Shown here: positions 1 through 8,268 of the stretch, one piece after another
Numbering within the stretch: the first letter of the stretch is position 1
Layout of the letters: every line of letters begins with the position of its first letter
DNA from: Geothermovivens sp964644845
GTDB taxonomy: Bacteria; Zhuqueibacterota; Zhuqueibacteria; Oleimicrobiales; Geothermoviventaceae
Reading direction: 5' to 3'
NCBI GenBank assembly: GCA_964644845.1
Contig: CAZXXS010000116.1
Span: forward strand, 4,712-68,711
DNA length: 64,000 bases
Notes under the pieces: generated by a model
Told to the model about the DNA's origin: nothing
What the model saw: the letters and a program-made list of their open reading frames with translations, nothing else
Database searches by the model: none
Translations under genes and position numbers: made by a program

Positions 1-1
1 G

Positions 2-2038
2 CACCCCGGAATCCGCCTGGCGCAGCACTACACCGGCATCCTTCTGGAGTGGATCGAGAAGCACCATCCGGACTTTCTGGAGCGGCTTGCCAGTCTGGTG
101 AAGCGTGGCCAGGTGGAGATGATGACCGGTGGGTTCTACGAGCCCATTTTGCCGATCATTCCGGACCGTGACAAGCTCGGGCAAATCCGCAAACTGACAG
201 GCTACATTCGCGAACATTTCGGGGTGACACCGCGCGGTCTGTGGTTGGCGGAGCGCGTTTGGGAGCCCCACCTGCCGCGGCCACTTCGCGAGGCAGGGGT
301 GGAGTACGTGGTCATCGACGATTCGCACCTGAAGTACTCCGGCCTCCGCGAAGAGGACTTGGATGGTTACTTCCTGACCGAAGAAGCAGGTTACCCCGTG
401 AATATTTTCCCGATCGCAGAGCGCCTGAGGTACACGATCCCGTTTCGCCCCGTGCAGGAAACGCTCGATTTCTTGGGGGCGCTGGCCGAAAAGGGCGGTT
501 CGTCGTTGGCCGTGTTTGCGGATGACGGAGAGAAGTTCGGCGTTTGGCCTGGCACGTTTAAGCACTGCTACAGGGACGGTTGGATTGAGCGCTTTTTCAA
601 GGCCCTGGAGGGGAACAGCTCCTGGATCAAACTGGTGCACTTCTCCGAAGCGCTGGACAGTTTGAAACCAGCGGGACGTGTGTACTTGCCGACGGCCTCG
701 TACCGCGAGATGATGGAGTGGGCACTACCAGCCAAGGCCATTCACGAGTACGAAGACTTCGAAGACCGGCTGAAGGAGTACGGACTTTTCGACCGCTACA
801 AGGTTTTCGTCAGAGGGGGATTCTGGCGAAACTTCCTGGCCAAGTACGAGGAGTCCAACCACCTGCACAAGAAAATGCTGTACGTGAGTCGCAAGGTGAA
901 GGACGCGGCCTCGCGTTTTGGTGAGGCGGAGGCAGTACTGAAAGCACGCGATCACCTGTGGGCCGGGCAGTGTAACTGTCCGTACTGGCATGGCGTATTC
1001 GGTGGGCTCTACCTGACGAACCTGCGCTACGCCGTGTACCACGAGCTTATCCTGGCCGAAAAGGAGCTGGAAGGCCTGGAACACCGCGGCGAGGAAAGTT
1101 GGGTCCGCAAAGAGGAGCTGGATTTCGACGGTGACGGTCACCGCGAGTTGGTTGTAGAGACCCCCGTGCTCAATCTGGTTTTCTCGCCCCAACACGGAGG
1201 CAGCTTGGTGGAGCTGGACTACAAGCCCACAGCCATCAACTTGCTGGACACGATGACCAGGCGCGAGGAAGGGTACCACCGTAAGCTACTCCAGCTTGCT
1301 GAGCAGAAACGGCAAGGAGGGCGCGACGGTGTCACCAGCATTCATGATCTTCTTGCTGTCAAGGAACAGGGTCTCGAAAGGAAGCTGGTGTACGATTGGT
1401 ACAGACGGGTTGCCCTGATTGACCATTTTTTGAATCCAAACACAACGCTGGAGGCTTTTTCGCGCTCGCAGTACGGCGAGGACGGGGATTTTGTCCTCGA
1501 GCCGTACACTTTTGAGACGACAGAAGAGGGTGGCCGCGTTACGGTTGAACTACGCCGGTCGGGTACCGTTTGGGTTAACGGCAAAGCGTGCCCTGTGGCA
1601 TTGCGAAAAGCGGTGACGGTACGCCCGGACGCTCAGGAACTGGATGTCCGCATTCGCATTAAAAACGAAGGTCAAGGGGCAGTGCGGCTCTGGTACGGGA
1701 GCGAGTGGAATTTTGCCTTGTTGGCGGGAAATGCGCCAGACCGCTATTTTGAAATCCCGGGACGGAGTCTCCGTCAGCGACATCTGGCCAGCGTTGGGGC
1801 TGAGCCGGAGGTCGAGGAAATCGATCTCGTTGACGAGTGGCAGGGGTTGAAGATTCGAGTGCTTCTGAGCCCGGAGGCGGAAGTCTGGCGGTTCCCGGTG
1901 GAATCTGTGTCGATGTCAGAAGCTGGCTTCGAGCGTGTCTACCAGAGCAGCGTTGTAATGCCCCTTTACCGTCTGGAAATGGCTGCCGGTCAGGCTGTGG
2001 AAATAGAAATGCGTTTTGTGTTTGAATCGCTGAAGTAA
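2..2038 (+). CDS. GH57 4-alpha-glucanotransferase / alpha-amylase, 5' truncated by window edge
   Basis: The frame is open from base 2, so the gene starts before the window. The protein belongs to glycoside hydrolase family 57, which transfers or hydrolyses alpha-1,4-glucans. The GH57 core includes GGFYEPILPIIPDRDKLGQI. WLAERVWEP near nt 242-268 carries the expected catalytic Glu (about 251-253), and FADDGEKFG near nt 515-541 carries the expected catalytic Asp. After about nt 1100 come the beta-rich domains typical of the Thermococcus-type glucanotransferase (DUF1925/DUF1926-like). The next gene begins 39 bp downstream on the same strand. GH57 enzymes are common in thermophiles. Whether it acts as a transferase or an amylase cannot be settled from sequence alone. 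Confidence 0.9.
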   Translation, partial: HPGIRLAQHYTGILLEWIEKHHPDFLERLASLVKRGQVEMMTGGFYEPILPIIPDRDKLGQIRKLTGYIREHFGVTPRGLWLAERVWEPHLPRPLREAGVEYVVIDDSHLKYSGLREEDLDGYFLTEEAGYPVNIFPIAERLRYTIPFRPVQETLDFLGALAEKGGSSLAVFADDGEKFGVWPGTFKHCYRDGWIERFFKALEGNSSWIKLVHFSEALDSLKPAGRVYLPTASYREMMEWALPAKAIHEYEDFEDRLKEYGLFDRYKVFVRGGFWRNFLAKYEESNHLHKKMLYVSRKVKDAASRFGEAEAVLKARDHLWAGQCNCPYWHGVFGGLYLTNLRYAVYHELILAEKELEGLEHRGEESWVRKEELDFDGDGHRELVVETPVLNLVFSPQHGGSLVELDYKPTAINLLDTMTRREEGYHRKLLQLAEQKRQGGRDGVTSIHDLLAVKEQGLERKLVYDWYRRVALIDHFLNPNTTLEAFSRSQYGEDGDFVLEPYTFETTEEGGRVTVELRRSGTVWVNGKACPVALRKAVTVRPDAQELDVRIRIKNEGQGAVRLWYGSEWNFALLAGNAPDRYFEIPGRSLRQRHLASVGAEPEVEEIDLVDEWQGLKIRVLLSPEAEVWRFPVESVSMSEAGFERVYQSSVVMPLYRLEMAAGQAVEIEMRFVFESLK

Positions 2039-2077
2039 CTTGCTGTTTAACCTTGGCTTGTCAGGAGTGCGGGTCGT

Positions 2078-3670
2078 ATGAAGTTGAGAAAGAGAACGGC
2101 GCTGATACTTGCTGGACTGTTGCTTCTTGGTCTGGTTGGATCGGGGCTTGGATCGCAGCTTGTCAACACAACGCAGTCGGCAATCAGCCGGATCAAGAAG
2201 ATCATTGAGGTTTTCCAAATCGTTGAGCGGTACTACGTGGAGGAACCCGACGAGGACAAGATGGTCAAGGGCGCAATCTCCGGCATGCTGGAGACCCTGG
2301 ACCCGCACTCGGTGTACATTCCGAAGAAGTCGCTCAGCAAGATGACGGAGCAGTTTGAAGGCTACTTCTACGGAATCGGCATTGAGTACGTCGTGCAGAA
2401 CAAGATCATTACGGTGGTTTCGCCAATCGTAGGCGGCCCGGCAGAGCGTCTTGGCATTCGGCCGGGGGACCAGATCATCAAGATCAACGGGGAATCGGCC
2501 TACGGTTTGACCGAGGATGAAGTGATGAGCAAACTTCGGGGGCCGAAGGGCACGCGCGTCACGGTTACCATCCGGCGGCCTGGTGTGCGTGAACCGTTTG
2601 ACGTAGTGATCGTGCGCGACAAGATCCCCATCTACAGTGTGACGGCCGCTTTCATGTTAGACGACAGCACGGGCTACGTTTACTTGGGTCGGTTTGCCCG
2701 GACCACGGCTGAAGAGCTGGAGGCCGCTCTGAATAAGCTGGAGGGCAAAGGCGCCAGGAGGATGCTGCTCGACCTGCGTCTCAACTCCGGTGGCTACCTG
2801 GATGAAGCTGTGGCGGTTGCGGACAAGTTTCTGCCCGGCGGCAAGCGAATTGTCTACACACGAGGTCGTATTCCCTCGGCCAACGAGGATTTTTACTCCA
2901 CAGATGAAGCAACGCATCCCATGTACCCGCTCATCGTGCTGGTGGACCACGGTTCTGCCAGCGCCTCAGAGATCGTAGCTGGTGCCTTGCAGGACTGGGA
3001 CCGGGCCCTGATCGTGGGCGAGAGAACTTTTGGCAAGGGCCTGGTGCAGGCCCAATTCCGGCTGCGAGATGGTTCTGCGGTCAGAGTGACCACGGCGCGG
3101 TACTACACGCCGAGCGGAAGGCTGATCCAGAGGAGTTACGACAAAGGGCTCTACGAGTACTACCGTGAGGCCTACGACGACAGCCTTGCTGCAATCCCCG
3201 ATACGACCGGCGGGGTGTTTCTGACAGCTGGGGGGCGCAAGGTCTACGGTGGCGGTGGCATTTCGCCAGACGTCTACATTCCTTCCGGCAAGATGTCGCG
3301 ATTCACAGGGGATCTGGTGCGGCGAAGGTTGTTCTTCGAGTTTGGCTCGCAGTGGGCGGCAGCCCACCGGGACGTTGGGGGCGACTTTCAGGTATTTCGA
3401 CGGAATTTCCAGGTCGACGACGCTCTGCTTGCGGAGTTTCGGAAGTTCATCGAAAAAGAGGGCGTGAAGGTCCCCGAAGACCTTTGGCGGAAGGACCAGC
3501 GCTTGATTGCCAATTTCATCAAGGCTGAAATCGCGCGACATTTGTGGGATTCGGAGAAGTACTACATCATTCGCACCGAGGCGGACACACAGCTGCAGAA
3601 AGCCGTGAGGTATTTCCCGGAAGCCCGGCAACTGGCAAGTACCCACTACGGGGCGGCTGCGGGTAATTAA
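2078..3670 (+). CDS. C-terminal processing peptidase, S41 family with PDZ domain
   Basis: 530-aa periplasmic serine protease of the Tsp/CtpA family, which removes C-terminal tails from exported proteins. A hydrophobic N-terminal segment (residues about 7-26) is a signal peptide or anchor. A PDZ domain spans about residues 95-180, including GGPAERLGIRPGDQIIKING. The S41 catalytic core follows. GSASASEIV (residues 292-300) holds the nucleophilic serine and ERTFGKG holds the general-base Lys320. A C-terminal extension of about 150 residues is longer than in small CtpA proteins. A plausible Shine-Dalgarno AGGAGT precedes the ATG. It may share a transcript with the GH57 gene 39 bp upstream, but no functional link is evident. 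Confidence 0.92.
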   Translation: MKLRKRTALILAGLLLLGLVGSGLGSQLVNTTQSAISRIKKIIEVFQIVERYYVEEPDEDKMVKGAISGMLETLDPHSVYIPKKSLSKMTEQFEGYFYGIGIEYVVQNKIITVVSPIVGGPAERLGIRPGDQIIKINGESAYGLTEDEVMSKLRGPKGTRVTVTIRRPGVREPFDVVIVRDKIPIYSVTAAFMLDDSTGYVYLGRFARTTAEELEAALNKLEGKGARRMLLDLRLNSGGYLDEAVAVADKFLPGGKRIVYTRGRIPSANEDFYSTDEATHPMYPLIVLVDHGSASASEIVAGALQDWDRALIVGERTFGKGLVQAQFRLRDGSAVRVTTARYYTPSGRLIQRSYDKGLYEYYREAYDDSLAAIPDTTGGVFLTAGGRKVYGGGGISPDVYIPSGKMSRFTGDLVRRRLFFEFGSQWAAAHRDVGGDFQVFRRNFQVDDALLAEFRKFIEKEGVKVPEDLWRKDQRLIANFIKAEIARHLWDSEKYYIIRTEADTQLQKAVRYFPEARQLASTHYGAAAGN

Positions 3671-3830
3671 CCTCTCAGGGTCAGGTTGCTTGTGGCATCG
3701 TTGTGATTTGGCGGTGTTTCCAGGTGCGTTGGTTGCTCAGCTCACAGGTGTTGGGTTCAGGTGGGGGATGAGAAAGAGGTTTTTGGGGAAAGTTTCGCAG
3801 ATGAAATAGCCTTGAAAACCAAAAAAACTG

Positions 3831-3859
3831 TTGACTTTTAAGGGGCTTTTGGTTAAACT
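3831..3859 (+). promoter_or_regulatory. Predicted promoter of the exbB-exbD-tonB operon
   Basis: TTGACT (3831-3836), a 17-bp spacer, then TAAACT (3854-3859) followed by GGCG. It lies about 65 bp before exbB in an otherwise empty 254-bp gap. The same -35 extension TTGACTTTTA recurs at 17091, and related -10 elements occur elsewhere in this window. Confidence 0.65.
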
Positions 3860-3924
3860 GGCGTTGGTCGAGTGGGTCCAACTGTCACAAAGTTCAGGTT
3901 GTTAACAAAGGAGGATTAGGTAGG

Positions 3925-4548
3925 ATGGTCGATCTATTCATCCAGGGCGGCGGGTTCATGTGGCCGATCTTAGCGCTACTGGTGCTCGGTATTGCCATCA
4001 GCCTGGAGCGCCTGTGGACGTTGACACGTGCATCGATCAACACTCGCAAGTTCATCGCCAAGATCCGTGACGCGTTGAAGGAAGGTGGCGTTGAAGCCGC
4101 CATTGACGTGTGTGCGAACACGCGGGGCCCGGTGGCCTCGATTTTTCACGCCGGTTTGCTTCGCGCCGATCAGGGCGTGGAGGCTGTCGAAAAGGCCATC
4201 ATGAACGCCGGCACGGTGGAGATGGCTTTCTTGGAGCGCGGTTTGATCTGGCTCGCAACGATCATCAGCCTGGCTCCGATGCTCGGATTCACCGGAACGG
4301 TTTGGGGAATGATTTTGTCTTTCCGCGCCATTGAGGAAGCAAACGACATCTCCCCTGCCATCGTGGCGCACGGTATCGCCGTCGCTCTGTTGACCACTCT
4401 GTTCGGTCTGGTTGTGGCCATCACCATCCAAATTGCCCACAACTACTTTGTTTCGAAGATCGATCGTCTGGTGGTTGACATGGAGGAAGGTTCGTTTGAG
4501 CTGGTCGACAGCCTGATCGAGCTGCAGAAATCCGGCAAGTCCTCCTGA
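3925..4548 (+). CDS. exbB: MotA/TolQ/ExbB proton channel protein
   Basis: 207-aa inner-membrane protein of the ExbB/TolQ family. It forms the proton channel that, with ExbD, energises TonB. Three membrane segments are visible: an N-terminal one (about residues 11-33), one near 100-125 with the conserved APMLGFTGTVWGMI stretch, and one near 150-172. AAGGAGG (3908-3914) lies 10 nt before the ATG. It is the first gene of a four-gene operon (exbB, two exbD, tonB) behind a recognisable promoter, which favours ExbB over MotA or TolQ. Confidence 0.9.
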   Translation: MVDLFIQGGGFMWPILALLVLGIAISLERLWTLTRASINTRKFIAKIRDALKEGGVEAAIDVCANTRGPVASIFHAGLLRADQGVEAVEKAIMNAGTVEMAFLERGLIWLATIISLAPMLGFTGTVWGMILSFRAIEEANDISPAIVAHGIAVALLTTLFGLVVAITIQIAHNYFVSKIDRLVVDMEEGSFELVDSLIELQKSGKSS

Positions 4549-4565
4549 TGCGGAGGTGAGTGAGA

Positions 4566-4967
4566 ATGCTTCTCGGAAAACGCAAAAGAGAGCGGTCCGC
4601 TGAGATTCCAACCGCATCGCTTGCGGACATCTCGTTTCTGATCCTCACGTTTTTCCTGCTGACGACCACGATCAACATCGACAAAGGCCTTGGTTTGACC
4701 CTTCCAGCCAAGGGTGAGCAGAAGAAAGTCCGTAAGGAAAACGTGACAAACCTGCTGATCAACGCTCGCGGGCAGGTGTTGCTTGACGGGCAGATGGTGG
4801 ACATTGCCCAGATCAAGCAGATCATCCGCGACAAACTCGCCCAGCGGCCGCAGTTGATCGTGTCGGTGAAGACGGATCGGAACACGAAGTACGATGTTTA
4901 CATTAAAGTATTGGACCAGCTAAAGCAGGCGGGTGCAACGCGAATCTCAATAGCCGAACCGGAGTAG
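4566..4967 (+). CDS. exbD: ExbD/TolR biopolymer transport protein (copy 1)
   Basis: 133-aa single-pass protein. A basic N-terminus and the IPTASLADISFLIL motif lead into one transmembrane helix carrying the conserved Asp of ExbD/TolR, followed by a periplasmic domain of about 90 residues. It partners ExbB in proton-driven energy transfer to TonB. I chose ATG 4566 because GGAGG (4552-4556) is 9 nt upstream. The in-frame GTG at 4560 is only 3 nt from that site. It begins 17 bp after exbB. Confidence 0.88.
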   Translation: MLLGKRKRERSAEIPTASLADISFLILTFFLLTTTINIDKGLGLTLPAKGEQKKVRKENVTNLLINARGQVLLDGQMVDIAQIKQIIRDKLAQRPQLIVSVKTDRNTKYDVYIKVLDQLKQAGATRISIAEPE

Positions 4968-5018
4968 CGAGACAGCGGCTACCCTTGTCGTTGTACTTAG
5001 CTTTTGGAGAGTGAAGGC

Positions 5019-5441
5019 GTGAGCGAGAAATTCCAGCGAAAGGGTAAGGTCAGTACGGCCATTCCGACCGCGTCGATGCCGGACATCATCTTCATGCTGC
5101 TCCTGTTTTTCATGGTCACGACGACCATGCGCGAGGCCACGGGGTTGCCGGTGAACCTTCCGGCCGCCAAGAAAATCGAGAAACTCCCCGGGCGTCGTGG
5201 TGTGGCATCGATCTACGTGGACAAACAGGGGCGAATTTCGATCGACGACAAGCTGGTGCAGGTGAAGGACATCGCCAGCATCATGTACAACAAACGAATC
5301 GACGCCCTGCATCCGCTTAAGGTGGTGTCGCTGCGGATCGACAAAGAAGTGAACATGGGATTGGTGACGGATATTCATGAACAACTGCGTAAGGCTGATG
5401 CTTTGAATGTGAGCTACTCAGCCAAGTACGCAGGCGACTGA
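5019..5441 (+). CDS. exbD: ExbD/TolR biopolymer transport protein (copy 2)
   Basis: 140-aa second ExbD-like protein with IPTASMPDIIFMLLLFFMVT, again with the membrane Asp, and a periplasmic domain of different sequence from copy 1. Two unlike ExbD subunits per TonB system is a common arrangement in FCB bacteria. GTG 5019 is chosen because GGAG (5006-5009) is 9 nt upstream. A TTG at 5004 is in frame but has no site. It precedes tonB by 11 bp. Confidence 0.87.
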   Translation: MSEKFQRKGKVSTAIPTASMPDIIFMLLLFFMVTTTMREATGLPVNLPAAKKIEKLPGRRGVASIYVDKQGRISIDDKLVQVKDIASIMYNKRIDALHPLKVVSLRIDKEVNMGLVTDIHEQLRKADALNVSYSAKYAGD

Positions 5442-5452
5442 GGTGATGAGCC

Positions 5453-6103
5453 ATGGCACGTTGGGTTAATCCCAAGGTCAATCTGAAACGCAAGTACAAA
5501 AAGGCGATCGAGTTGTCGCTCGTCCTGGCTCTCGCTCTGATGACGGCGACGTTGCAGGCGTTCAAGGTCTTCCAAGTCGAGAAGAAGCAGGAGAAAGTCG
5601 AGATCAAGAAACTCGAAGTGGAAGAGATCCCGCCGACGGAACAGCAGCGAGCTACACCTCCGCCTCCGAGACCGGCGGTGCCGATTGAGAGCGAGGACGA
5701 GGACATCCCAGAGGACGAGACGATCGCCAGCACGGAACTCGACCTGTCGGAGCTTCCACCTCCTCCGGAAAAACCACCGGAAGAGGAGGAAGATGTGACT
5801 CCTATCTTTGTGGCATACGACTCGCCGCCGGAGCCGATTGGTGGTTTTGAGGCCATCCAGCGTCATTTGAAGTATCCGGAAATCGCGCGGAAAGCTGGCG
5901 TTGAGGGCCGTGTGATCGTGCACGTGCTTGTGGACGAACACGGCAACGTAGTGGCAACCAAGATCCTGAAGTCGCTTGGCAACAACGGTTGCGATGAGGC
6001 AGCGATCGCGGCCATCAAGAGTGTGAAATGGAAACCGGCCATGCAGCGCGACCGTCCGGTGAAAGTTTGGGTAGCCATCCCGGTGATCTTCAAGCTGAAA
6101 TAG
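5453..6103 (+). CDS. tonB: Energy transducer TonB
   Basis: 216-aa TonB-family protein spanning the inner membrane and periplasm and coupling ExbB/ExbD to outer-membrane receptors. A basic N-terminus and one transmembrane helix (about residues 20-40) are followed by a Glu- and Pro-rich linker (about 45-120). The C-terminal TonB domain (about 125-216) includes YPEIARKAGVEGRVIVHVLVDE. It is the last gene of the operon, ending 28 bp before a clear intrinsic terminator. No TonB-dependent receptor is in the window, so the substrate is unknown. Confidence 0.92.
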   Translation: MARWVNPKVNLKRKYKKAIELSLVLALALMTATLQAFKVFQVEKKQEKVEIKKLEVEEIPPTEQQRATPPPPRPAVPIESEDEDIPEDETIASTELDLSELPPPPEKPPEEEEDVTPIFVAYDSPPEPIGGFEAIQRHLKYPEIARKAGVEGRVIVHVLVDEHGNVVATKILKSLGNNGCDEAAIAAIKSVKWKPAMQRDRPVKVWVAIPVIFKLK

Positions 6104-6131
6104 GCTGCTCGAGAAGCGCAGGAAAAGGGAG

Positions 6132-6161
6132 GGCGGTGCCCCAAAGGGGTACCGCCTTTTT
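6132..6161 (+). terminator. Rho-independent terminator after tonB
   Basis: The arms GGCGGTGCCCC (6132-6142) and GGGGTACCGCC (6146-6156) pair with a single G-U wobble around an AAA loop and are followed by TTTTT. Confidence 0.92.
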
Positions 6162-6179
6162 GCTGATGGATGTTTGGGC

Positions 6180-6713
6180 ATGCCGCTTCGCTTGAAAAGA
6201 ACCCAGAGCACGTTTGTGCTTGCGGTTTTCCTTGTTGTGGCTGTGAAGAGCTGCGTCAACCCGTTTGCGCCCAGGCTACGAGAGGGGGAAGAAGGGGAGC
6301 TTCTCGTCACAGATCAGCGAACACCCGAACAGGTCTTGCAAAACTTCGACTACGCCTACACGTTCAAGGATTCCCTCCTTTACGCCGACCTCCTGGACAG
6401 CTCTTTTGTTTTTGTTTATTTTGATCCGAATGCCACCCCCAGTGGGCGGTTCGAGTCGTGGGGACGCGAGGTGGACCTGCGTACGACGGGGCGACTTTTC
6501 CGGGCCTTCGACATCATCGACCTCACGTGGGGTAGCACGGTCTACTACTTAGACGAAGGGGACTACGCGGAGCTTTCAAAATCCTTCCGGCTGAATCTCG
6601 TAAGCGAGAATGGCGATTTCCACGTGAGTGGGCATGCTGTGTTCACATTTCGGCTCTGCCCGTGGGACGGCAAATGGCGAATCGTCCGCTGGAAAGACGA
6701 ATCCGAATTTTGA
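6180..6713 (+). CDS. Putative lipoprotein, uncharacterised
   Basis: 177-aa protein. A basic start and hydrophobic segment end in VKSC near residue 25, an imperfect lipobox. The body (EQVLQNFDYAYTFKDSLLYADLLDSSF and a C-terminal WDGKWRIVRWKDE) resembles the NTF2-like fold that recurs in small exported proteins of FCB-type bacteria. That resemblance is inference. No enzyme motif is visible. ATG 6180 is preferred over TTG 6174, but neither has a strong ribosome binding site. The gene stands alone between the tonB terminator and a 332-bp gap. Confidence 0.7.
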   Translation: MPLRLKRTQSTFVLAVFLVVAVKSCVNPFAPRLREGEEGELLVTDQRTPEQVLQNFDYAYTFKDSLLYADLLDSSFVFVYFDPNATPSGRFESWGREVDLRTTGRLFRAFDIIDLTWGSTVYYLDEGDYAELSKSFRLNLVSENGDFHVSGHAVFTFRLCPWDGKWRIVRWKDESEF

Positions 6714-6960
6714 GTGCCGGAGGGGAGTAATCTGGGCTGCAAGTGCGGTGTTGCATCCCGAGCGAAGCGAAGCGTAGCGGCGAAAGTGTGCCCGCAGGCA
6801 CCTCCTGGGGTTGGAACCGGCAGATGACTGGGCTTGGGGTAGATTCCCCCCGAGTGGCTGAAGGTCTTTTCTTGCCACAAGTCCTGCTCCGTACCGGAAT
6901 TTGAAGACAAAAAGCGATTAGCCGGGGAACCTGAGAACAAAGGAGGGCGTTTTAATCTCC

Positions 6961-6987
6961 TAATCCGGATACTAAAGCACCGGATTA
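6961..6987. repeat. Inverted repeat upstream of ECF sigma gene
   Basis: TAATCCGG (6961-6968) and CCGGATTA (6980-6987) form a perfect 8-bp inverted repeat with an 11-nt gap, 59 bp before the sigma-factor start. It could be an operator or an RNA hairpin. There is no T-run, so it is not a terminator. The rest of the 332-bp gap (6714-7045) shows only a short GCGAA-type direct repeat near 6760 and no gene. Confidence 0.5.
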
Positions 6988-7045
6988 TCTTAAAGGCTGA
7001 CTGGCGTTGAGTGCGACGATCATCAATCGAAGCAGGAAGAGGGAA

Positions 7046-7657
7046 ATGCCCATGAGCCAGAGCATGACCAGGAGCCAGTTCGACGCCCTCGTTCGTCCCC
7101 TCCTCGATTCGCTGCACCACGTGGCTCTCCGGTTGACCAGGAACAAACAGGACGCCCAGGACCTGGTTCAAGATGCATGCCTTCGTGCCTACATGTTTTC
7201 TCACAGATTCGAGCGAGGAACGAATTTCCGCGCCTGGATCTTCCGTATTCTCATGAACACATTTATCAATGAGTACCACAGGCGTCGCCGTCGTCCTCAG
7301 GAGATCGATTTACACCGCGTGGAGTACCTGCTGCACGGGCATTCACCGCGGATGTTCGAGGGGCCGCGAGACGCAAATCGCGAACGCATTGTCGACGCTG
7401 TCGACGACGCCGTGCGGGAGGCACTGGAGGACCTGGCACCAGAATTCCGCCGGGTAGTGTTGCTGGCGGACGTGGAGGGCTACACGTACAAAGAGATCGC
7501 TCAGGCGCTTCGGATCCCGATTGGAACAGTGATGAGCCGACTTTCCCGCGGCCGGAAGCGGTTGCAAGAGGCGTTAGTGGGCTACGCAGTGTCGCAGGGC
7601 TACGTGCGCAAGCGGACTCAAAACGAGGTGACGCCACGCTACGCTCTGGCGAGCTGA
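7046..7657 (+). CDS. ECF-type RNA polymerase sigma factor
   Basis: 203-aa sigma-70 family protein of ECF architecture. Region 2 (about residues 15-85) contains NKQDAQDLVQDACLRAY and FRAWIFRILMNTFINEY. Region 4 (about 130-180) contains YTYKEIAQALRIPIGTVMSR, a helix-turn-helix for -35 recognition. A spacer of about 45 residues separates them. ATG 7046 has AGGA 8 nt upstream. ATG 7052 and an upstream TTG at 7007 are also in frame. No anti-sigma gene lies beside it, so its control is not visible. The inverted repeat at 6961 may be relevant. Confidence 0.9.
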   Translation: MPMSQSMTRSQFDALVRPLLDSLHHVALRLTRNKQDAQDLVQDACLRAYMFSHRFERGTNFRAWIFRILMNTFINEYHRRRRRPQEIDLHRVEYLLHGHSPRMFEGPRDANRERIVDAVDDAVREALEDLAPEFRRVVLLADVEGYTYKEIAQALRIPIGTVMSRLSRGRKRLQEALVGYAVSQGYVRKRTQNEVTPRYALAS

Positions 7658-8268
7658 CTCACTGCTCCGAAACGAGACCGCTGTTTGCGGAGTCCCCCAC
7701 AGCAGATGTTCCGGAGCAAAGCGGAAAGACGAGAGAAAGCTTTCGATCAGGAACTACGCCTGGGTGGCTGTTTTGCGTGGGACGAAGGAAAGCAAGGCGA
7801 ACAAATTTGCTACAAGCCCGCGGGCTGGGGCACGGCAGGAGGAAAGCCGAGCGGCAGGCGGCAATTTGAAGCCGGGGAGAAGCAGTCGCCAAACGGAGGT
7901 GTGCGCACGTTGGCTTGGCAACGGTTCGGTGACGTTTGAGAAAGCAGGCTGCTCTTGCCCATTGTCAGGGAGGCGGGAGTCTTTTGCCCCACGGAAGTGG
8001 GGCTTTTTTCTTACAAGGGTGCTCGAGCAAGGACCGTGGGTGACTTCAGTGCGAGGGGGAGGTGCAAAAGCCTTTGGGGAGTACCTCAGGTGAACCTTTG
8101 ACAGCGCCGTAGGTGAGATTGTTTTCCTCACCCACGTCTGCCACCCCGGTGCCCGAAGCGCATCAAATCAGGAGAAACCTTGGTGGGATGGTTGGCGTTA
8201 GGCTTTCGAGCTGCTTTTCCCAGGGAGCGAGTGTTGATTCGGGGCGCAGAAAACGGAAAGGGATCTCC
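7658..8268. other. 611-bp region without a recognised gene
   Basis: Lies between the sigma factor and dsbD. Open frames here run through the terminator at 7986 and lack family resemblance. The stretch 7700-7985 is G-rich with several short complementary segments, so it may be a long 3' UTR or an unrecognised RNA. After the terminator, TTGACA at 8098-8103 could be the -35 of a dsbD promoter, but no good -10 follows at 16-18 bp. Confidence 0.45.
7986..8009 (+). terminator. Rho-independent terminator
   Basis: GCCCCAC (7986-7992), GGAA loop, GTGGGGC (7997-8003), then TTTTTT. It ends transcription coming from the sigma-factor gene, or from an RNA within the preceding 330 bp. Confidence 0.9.

Noticed and set aside
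6563..7279. 238-codon open frame on the minus strand across 6.6-7.3 kb
   Set aside because: Overlaps the lipoprotein and sigma-factor genes antisense and shows no domain.
7764..8093. 109-codon open frame between sigma factor and dsbD
   Set aside because: It reads straight through the strong terminator at 7986-8009 and has no family resemblance or ribosome binding site.
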